A stretch of 10,944 nt of DNA, taken from positions 1 through 10,944 of the forward strand of contig JAJYZN010000089.1 in NCBI GenBank assembly GCA_021799915.1, read 5' to 3'. How positions within the stretch are numbered: the stretch's first letter is position 1; every line of letters begins with the position of its first letter. Origin of the DNA: Actinomycetes bacterium. GTDB lineage: Bacteria; Actinomycetota; Acidimicrobiia; Acidimicrobiales; RAAP-2. Shown here piece after piece: positions 7,214-10,944 of this stretch. The notes below the pieces were generated by a model that was not told where the DNA came from, did not search any database, and saw only the letters and a list, made by a program, of their open reading frames with translations. The position numbers were made by a program, and so were the translations under genes.

Positions 7214-8371
7214 ATGCCAAGTCCGAGAGACCTCCTGAACCAGGTCAAAGCCGTCATCACCGAGATCCAGCCCGACGAGGCCCACGCCCACCTGGGGCAG
7301 GCCGTCTTCCTGGACGTGCGCGAGCCCGACGAGTACCAGCAGGGAGCGCTGCCCGGAGCCGTCCACCTCCCCCGAGGGCACCTCGAGTTCCAAGTGGAGG
7401 GCCGGATCCCCGACAAGTCCGCCAAGGTGGTCGTCTACTGCGCAGGCGGCACCAGGTCGGCCTTCGCAGCCAAGACCTTGGCCGACATCGGCTACACCGA
7501 TGTCGTGTCGATGATCGGAGGGTTCAACCGCTGGAAGGACGAAGACCGGCCGTGGAGCACGCCGCAGTCGCTCACGGCCGACCAGCGGAACCGGTACCAG
7601 CGCCACCTGCTCATGCCGACGGTCGGTGAAGCGGGGCAGTTGAAGCTCCTCGACTCCAAAGTCCTCCTGCTGGGTGCCGGGGGCCTGGGATCGCCGGCGG
7701 CGCTCTACCTGGCGGCGGCCGGCGTGGGAACGCTCGGCATCGTGGACATGGACGTGGTCGACGAGTCGAACCTCCAGCGCCAGATACTCCACAACATGGA
7801 CCGCATTGGCGAGCGCAAGGTCGACTCGGCGAAGAAGACCATCACCCTTCTCAATCCCGACGTGAACGTCGTCGGTTACGACGTGCGCCTCGGAGCGGAC
7901 AACGTGCTCGACATCATCGACGGCTACGACCTGATCGTCGACGGCACCGACAACTTCCCCACGCGCTACCTGCTCAACGACGCATCGCTGGTGAAGCGGA
8001 TCCCCGTCGTCCATGGGTCGATCTTCCAGTTCGACGGGCAGGTCACGGTGTTCGATCCGTACAACGGGCCGTGCTACCGCTGCCTCATCCCGGTGCCGCC
8101 GCCTGCCGACCAGGCGCCGTCGTGCGCCGAAGCCGGTGTGCTGGGAGTCCTCCCGGGGATCATCGGGTCCATCCAGGCCGTCGAGGCGATCAAGATGCTG
8201 CTCGGCCTGGGCGAGCCCCTGGTGGGGCGGCTCCTCGCGTACGACGCGCTCGACGAGTCGTTCCGGACGTTCAACGTCCGCCGGGACCCCGCATGCCCCG
8301 CGTGCGGACCCGACGCAGGGGAGATCGTCATCGCGGAGTACGACGAGCTCTGCATGCCTCACGCCCACTGA
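7214..8371 (+). CDS. moeB: Rhodanese-MoeB/ThiF fusion: sulfur-carrier-protein adenylyltransferase
   Basis: A 385-residue E1-like enzyme that adenylates the C-terminal Gly-Gly of a small sulfur-carrier protein (MoaD, ThiS or similar), with a rhodanese domain that can pass persulfide sulfur to it. Residues about 15-115 are rhodanese: FLDVREPDEYQQGALPGAVHLP, then the active-site loop YCAGGTRS with Cys76. Residues about 125-375 are the ThiF/MoeB domain: the ATP-binding GAGGLGS (154-160), DMDVVDESNLQRQ (178-190), DGTDNFPTRYLLND (243-256), SCAEAGVLG with Cys304 at the position of the E1 cysteine, and two zinc-binding CxxC pairs (Cys287/290 and 361/364). All key residues are present. In MoeZ and eukaryotic MOCS3/Uba4 the rhodanese is at the C-terminus; here the order is reversed. 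Which carrier it serves cannot be told, because no moa or thi gene is in the window. A hairpin follows the stop. Confidence 0.9.
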   Translation: MPSPRDLLNQVKAVITEIQPDEAHAHLGQAVFLDVREPDEYQQGALPGAVHLPRGHLEFQVEGRIPDKSAKVVVYCAGGTRSAFAAKTLADIGYTDVVSMIGGFNRWKDEDRPWSTPQSLTADQRNRYQRHLLMPTVGEAGQLKLLDSKVLLLGAGGLGSPAALYLAAAGVGTLGIVDMDVVDESNLQRQILHNMDRIGERKVDSAKKTITLLNPDVNVVGYDVRLGADNVLDIIDGYDLIVDGTDNFPTRYLLNDASLVKRIPVVHGSIFQFDGQVTVFDPYNGPCYRCLIPVPPPADQAPSCAEAGVLGVLPGIIGSIQAVEAIKMLLGLGEPLVGRLLAYDALDESFRTFNVRRDPACPACGPDAGEIVIAEYDELCMPHAH

Positions 8372-8387
8372 GCGTCGCCATTGCCGA

Positions 8388-8427
8388 GCCGGCTGGATCT
8401 TGGCCGGCTGGCTCAGATCCGGTCGGC
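8388..8427 (+). terminator. Hairpin after the rhodanese-MoeB gene
   Basis: GCCGGCTGGATCT (8388-8400) pairs with AGATCCGGTCGGC (8415-8427) except for three central bases. The loop of 14 bases is itself GC-rich. It begins 17 bases after the stop at 8369-8371 and lies between convergent genes, so it may act as a terminator in either direction, but no T-run follows it. Confidence 0.35.
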
Positions 8428-8435
8428 CCCTGCCC

Positions 8436-8495
8436 GGTCACCCGCCGACGAGGTCACCCGCCGACGAGGTCACCCGCCGACGAGGTCACCCGCCG
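8436..8495. repeat. 16-bp tandem repeat, three full copies plus a partial
   Basis: The unit GGTCACCCGCCGACGA occurs at 8436-8451, 8452-8467 and 8468-8483, perfectly conserved, with the first 12 bases again at 8484-8495. A further GGTCACC sits at 8514-8520 and contains, on the minus strand, the TGA stop of the hydrolase. The repeats lie in the short 3' gap between two convergent genes. Slippage during replication is the simplest origin. Confidence 0.9.
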
Positions 8496-8515
8496 GTCGG
8501 ATCACACCCTCCCGG

Positions 8516-10944
8516 TCACCCCCCGTTGCCGGCCTTCACGTATGCCCGGCAAGGCTGGCCCCGGAGCGCCCCGCAGGCCGGGTCCGGCACGGTGGACGGC
8601 GGCGCCAGCCCGGGGATGACCGAGAGCACCAGCGCCGACGGGGTCACACCGCCGAGCCCGACGGTATCGGTCACCTTGCCTGTGGTCTTATAGGTTGTAA
8701 AAGCCCACTGCGGCCGTGTCCCGCCCGGTGCGCTGATGGTCACCCGGATGCGTGCTCCCTTGACGAAGGTGAATCCGATCGGGTCGATCGGTACCCGGAC
8801 CAGCGTGTACTGGCCGCTGGGCAGAGGCGACGCTGTCGCGGCCAGGTACGTGGGCACCGGGTGGGTCGCCGTCGACTCCACCGGTGTGAGGGTGCGATCG
8901 CTCGCCCGCAGGAAGCCCGACTGCACGTACATCTCCTTGCCTGCTGTGGGGCCTGTTGTGGGCATGACCTCGGTCACCGTGGCCTGGAGATCGGTGTCTG
9001 CGGCCGTCGACTTGACGTAGAGGTTCAAGCTGGCCGGACCGACCACGGTCTCGTCCTGGGACAGCTTCGGCGTGACGAAGCCCAGCCCCTCGGTGCCGGT
9101 GATCGGCTTCCAGTCGTAGTTCGGCTGGGCGCCGAACGATGTGCTGCCCGGAGGTGTGATGTCGGTGGCCGGGCGCGCTGTGGGTGTCGGCTTGAACGAC
9201 ACTGTGTGCTGTGTCGCTTGCGTCGATGTGGAGAGCGTCCCTGTGGTGCCGAGGCTCAGTGAGGTGGCGACTGCAGCAGGCGGCGGCCACGATGTGAAAC
9301 CGGCAGACCACATCGGCTGGAACGCACCGGGTCCCACTGTCCCGCCCCCGTTGTCGAACAGGACGGTGATGCGCTTGTTCGCGGCGGCGTACGCCGCGCG
9401 GTCGGCGGTCACTGTCGGGCCTGTGTACTGGAGGGGCGGGAGCGCTTCGGAGGGCGCTCCGTTGGCGATGTACTTGTACAAGACGCTCGAGAGGCCGGCG
9501 ACGACGTCCTGTGAGGAGTTGGTCGGCTGGTCGGCGACGTAGAGGTCCAGGAACTCGATCCACCGGGTCAGCGCCCCGGGTCCGATGGAGTCGATGTGGA
9601 CACCGTTGACCATCGTCACCCACACTGTCGGGTCGTCGTTGAGCGCGGGGATCATGGCGGGCCACTGCGGCCCGGTCTCTGTGTCCTGGAGGGCGCCCGA
9701 GAGGAACACCGGCACGTCGACCCGGGTGGCCCACAGCGTGTCCGACCGCGGGTTGTACAGCTCAGGTGTGCGGTGGGACCCTTTCTGCAGCAGCACCGAC
9801 AGTGTCTGCTTCTGGAGCTTGAGGCGTTGGTTGGCCAAGCACTGCTGTGTCCCGTCCTCGATGAGCTTCTTCGCGTACTGCGCGCCCCCTGTCGGCGACG
9901 GCTGGGCTGTGGCCTCCCGCTGGGCGAGCCAGCTCCCCGCGAAGCCCGTGTTGAACATCCCTCCGGGGAAGCCGGTCGAGTACAGTGTTGTCGTCGTGCT
10001 CATCGGTGCGATCGCCGCCAGGTCAGGTGGCCGGGTCCCGGCCACGAAGAACTGCGAGATCCCCGAGAAGGAGATGCCGACCAGCCCGACCTTGTGGTGG
10101 AGCACCCACGGCTGGGAGCCCACGATCTGCACCGCGTCGTAGCCGTCGTAGGTGTTCGGCAGGCCGAACAGGTCGAACGCTCCGCCCGAGCACCCGGTCC
10201 CGCGCATCTGCAGGCTGACGGTGGCGAACCCGAGGAGTGGGGCCAGGGCCGAGCCGACCGCGGTCGCCGAGCTGGGGAGCAGTGTCCTTGTGATCGACGG
10301 TGTTGTGGGCGACTCGATTGCCTTGATGAGTGTCCCCGGACCGGCGATCGGGTAGCCGGAGTCCTCGATCACCGTGGGGAACGGTCCCTCTGTGATGGTC
10401 TTCCCCGGTGGGAGGCGTACCGTCGCTGCCAGCTCGATGCCGTCCCGCATGGTGATGTAGTTGAGCCCGGCGTGCATGTGCTGGTCCGAGTAGAAGCTCG
10501 CCGGCGGCGGAGCTGTTGTGGTGCCGAGCACCGAGAAGCGCGGGCTGACCGACACGGTGTGGCCGATCGAGCCTCGCATCTGGTAGCCGGGTCCGGGCAG
10601 CAGTGTCCGGATGATGAGGCTTCCGTAGGTCGATGTCGCGGTGCCTTGGCCGACGACGTCGTTCTCTGCGTTCACCACGGTCATGTGCTCGCCGGGGGTC
10701 GCACCTTCCTCGTAGGCGTCACCGATCATCCCGCGGGCGGTGAAGGGGGCGGCCGCCGGCATGGCGGCCATCCCGACGATCGGCTCGTTGAGCGGTTTGC
10801 CGCCCATGGATCCGGAGAACTTGGCCGACCCGAAGCTGAAGATCCCCCCGTCGGAGGCGACGAGCCAGTAGCCCCCGCCTGTGGTCGCCGCGGCGATCCC
10901 GACGACAGGGGCGTTCAACGGGGTGCCGCCCATGGATCCATAGA
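8516..10944 (-). CDS. S15/CocE-type alpha/beta hydrolase with N-terminal GIFSFG repeats (5' partial)
   Basis: Minus-strand gene whose frame runs off the right edge (Y-G-S precede the Met at 10931-10933), so that Met is not the real start. Numbering from it, residues 1-60 hold two units of a 42-residue repeat ([31 protein letters not shown] and [15 protein letters not shown]), probably beta-propeller or surface modules. Residues about 150-480 are the hydrolase: [26 protein letters not shown], nucleophile Ser288 in VGISFSGIS, Asp417 in [10 protein letters not shown] and His446 in NGVHIDS. Residues about 600-780 are a PepX_C-like jelly roll ([25 protein letters not shown]). A Cys pair (787 and 795) lies near the C-terminus. 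Such enzymes hydrolyse esters, amides or X-Pro peptides; the substrate is unknown. Repeats and domain type suggest export, but the signal peptide would lie outside the window. Confidence 0.8.
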   Translation of the reverse strand, partial: YGSMGGTPLNAPVVGIAAATTGGGYWLVASDGGIFSFGSAKFSGSMGGKPLNEPIVGMAAMPAAAPFTARGMIGDAYEEGATPGEHMTVVNAENDVVGQGTATSTYGSLIIRTLLPGPGYQMRGSIGHTVSVSPRFSVLGTTTAPPPASFYSDQHMHAGLNYITMRDGIELAATVRLPPGKTITEGPFPTVIEDSGYPIAGPGTLIKAIESPTTPSITRTLLPSSATAVGSALAPLLGFATVSLQMRGTGCSGGAFDLFGLPNTYDGYDAVQIVGSQPWVLHHKVGLVGISFSGISQFFVAGTRPPDLAAIAPMSTTTTLYSTGFPGGMFNTGFAGSWLAQREATAQPSPTGGAQYAKKLIEDGTQQCLANQRLKLQKQTLSVLLQKGSHRTPELYNPRSDTLWATRVDVPVFLSGALQDTETGPQWPAMIPALNDDPTVWVTMVNGVHIDSIGPGALTRWIEFLDLYVADQPTNSSQDVVAGLSSVLYKYIANGAPSEALPPLQYTGPTVTADRAAYAAANKRITVLFDNGGGTVGPGAFQPMWSAGFTSWPPPAAVATSLSLGTTGTLSTSTQATQHTVSFKPTPTARPATDITPPGSTSFGAQPNYDWKPITGTEGLGFVTPKLSQDETVVGPASLNLYVKSTAADTDLQATVTEVMPTTGPTAGKEMYVQSGFLRASDRTLTPVESTATHPVPTYLAATASPLPSGQYTLVRVPIDPIGFTFVKGARIRVTISAPGGTRPQWAFTTYKTTGKVTDTVGLGGVTPSALVLSVIPGLAPPSTVPDPACGALRGQPCRAYVKAGNGG
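10790..10942 (-). repeat. 126-bp (42-residue) coding repeats in the hydrolase gene
   Basis: The segments encoding [17 protein letters not shown] and [17 protein letters not shown] are 42 codons apart and closely similar in DNA, sharing GGATCCATGGGCGGC. More copies probably lie past the right edge, since such repeats usually come in long arrays. Confidence 0.7.

Noticed and set aside
7157..8368. Minus-strand open frame of 403 codons opposite the rhodanese-MoeB gene
   Set aside because: It is the antisense shadow of a clearly conserved gene and shows no family motif.
8436..8495. CRISPR array
   Set aside because: The 16-bp units are directly abutting with no spacers and no cas genes nearby, so this is a simple tandem repeat.
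8688..9734. Long minus-strand open frame of 348 codons inside the hydrolase gene
   Set aside because: It lies in another frame of the hydrolase, is rich in Arg, His and Asp as shadow frames of GC-rich genes are, and has no recognisable domain.

Overview
High-GC DNA whose proteins point to an actinobacterium, probably in or near the Acidimicrobiia. The clues are the [17 protein letters not shown] repeats, a rhodanese/MoeB protein, the surface-polysaccharide glycosyltransferases, and the GTG starts and GC-rich codons. The taxon is inferred from protein style only.

Layout. (1) 1-4147, plus strand: a surface-glycan block. It holds the C-terminal part of a membrane-anchored protein with a jelly-roll-like sugar-binding domain (open at the left edge), a family 2 glycosyltransferase (GT2), an FkbM-family methyltransferase and a second GT2. 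The genes are packed with short gaps or stop/start overlaps and read as one operon. The first GT2 is broken by what looks like one lost G in a G-run at 1905-1908. Restoring it joins the GT2 and FkbM frames into one reading of about 613 codons.
(2) About 4143-6200, plus strand: a degenerate group II intron directly after the operon's last stop codon. It has a structured 5' region, an LtrA-type reverse transcriptase/maturase with two frameshifts and two in-frame TAG stops, then a well-preserved domain V and a poorly resolved domain VI. It is unlikely to mobilise by itself.
(3) 6201-6488: no intact gene, but a short remnant (6281-6375) of the same repeat that occurs in the hydrolase at the right edge, on the opposite strand.
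(4) 6489-8371: a nitroreductase-family gene (minus) divergent from a rhodanese-MoeB/ThiF sulfur-carrier activating enzyme (plus), sharing a 113-bp intergenic region.
(5) 8372-8515: hairpin and 16-bp tandem repeats between convergent genes.
(6) 8516 to the right edge, minus strand: a large S15/CocE-type alpha/beta hydrolase with a C-terminal PepX_C-like domain and two copies of a 42-residue GIFSFG repeat at the visible N-terminal end. It is truncated by the window.

How the genes relate: the glycosyltransferases and FkbM methyltransferase probably build and O-methylate a cell-surface glycan, and the left-edge membrane protein may act on the same polymer. The MoeB-like enzyme belongs to molybdopterin, thiamine or thio-modification sulfur transfer and has no evident link to the glycan block. 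I see no clear new defence or mobile system. The most unusual points are the single-base lesions, the GT2-FkbM fusion, the decayed intron abutting a stop codon and the orphan repeat fragment.
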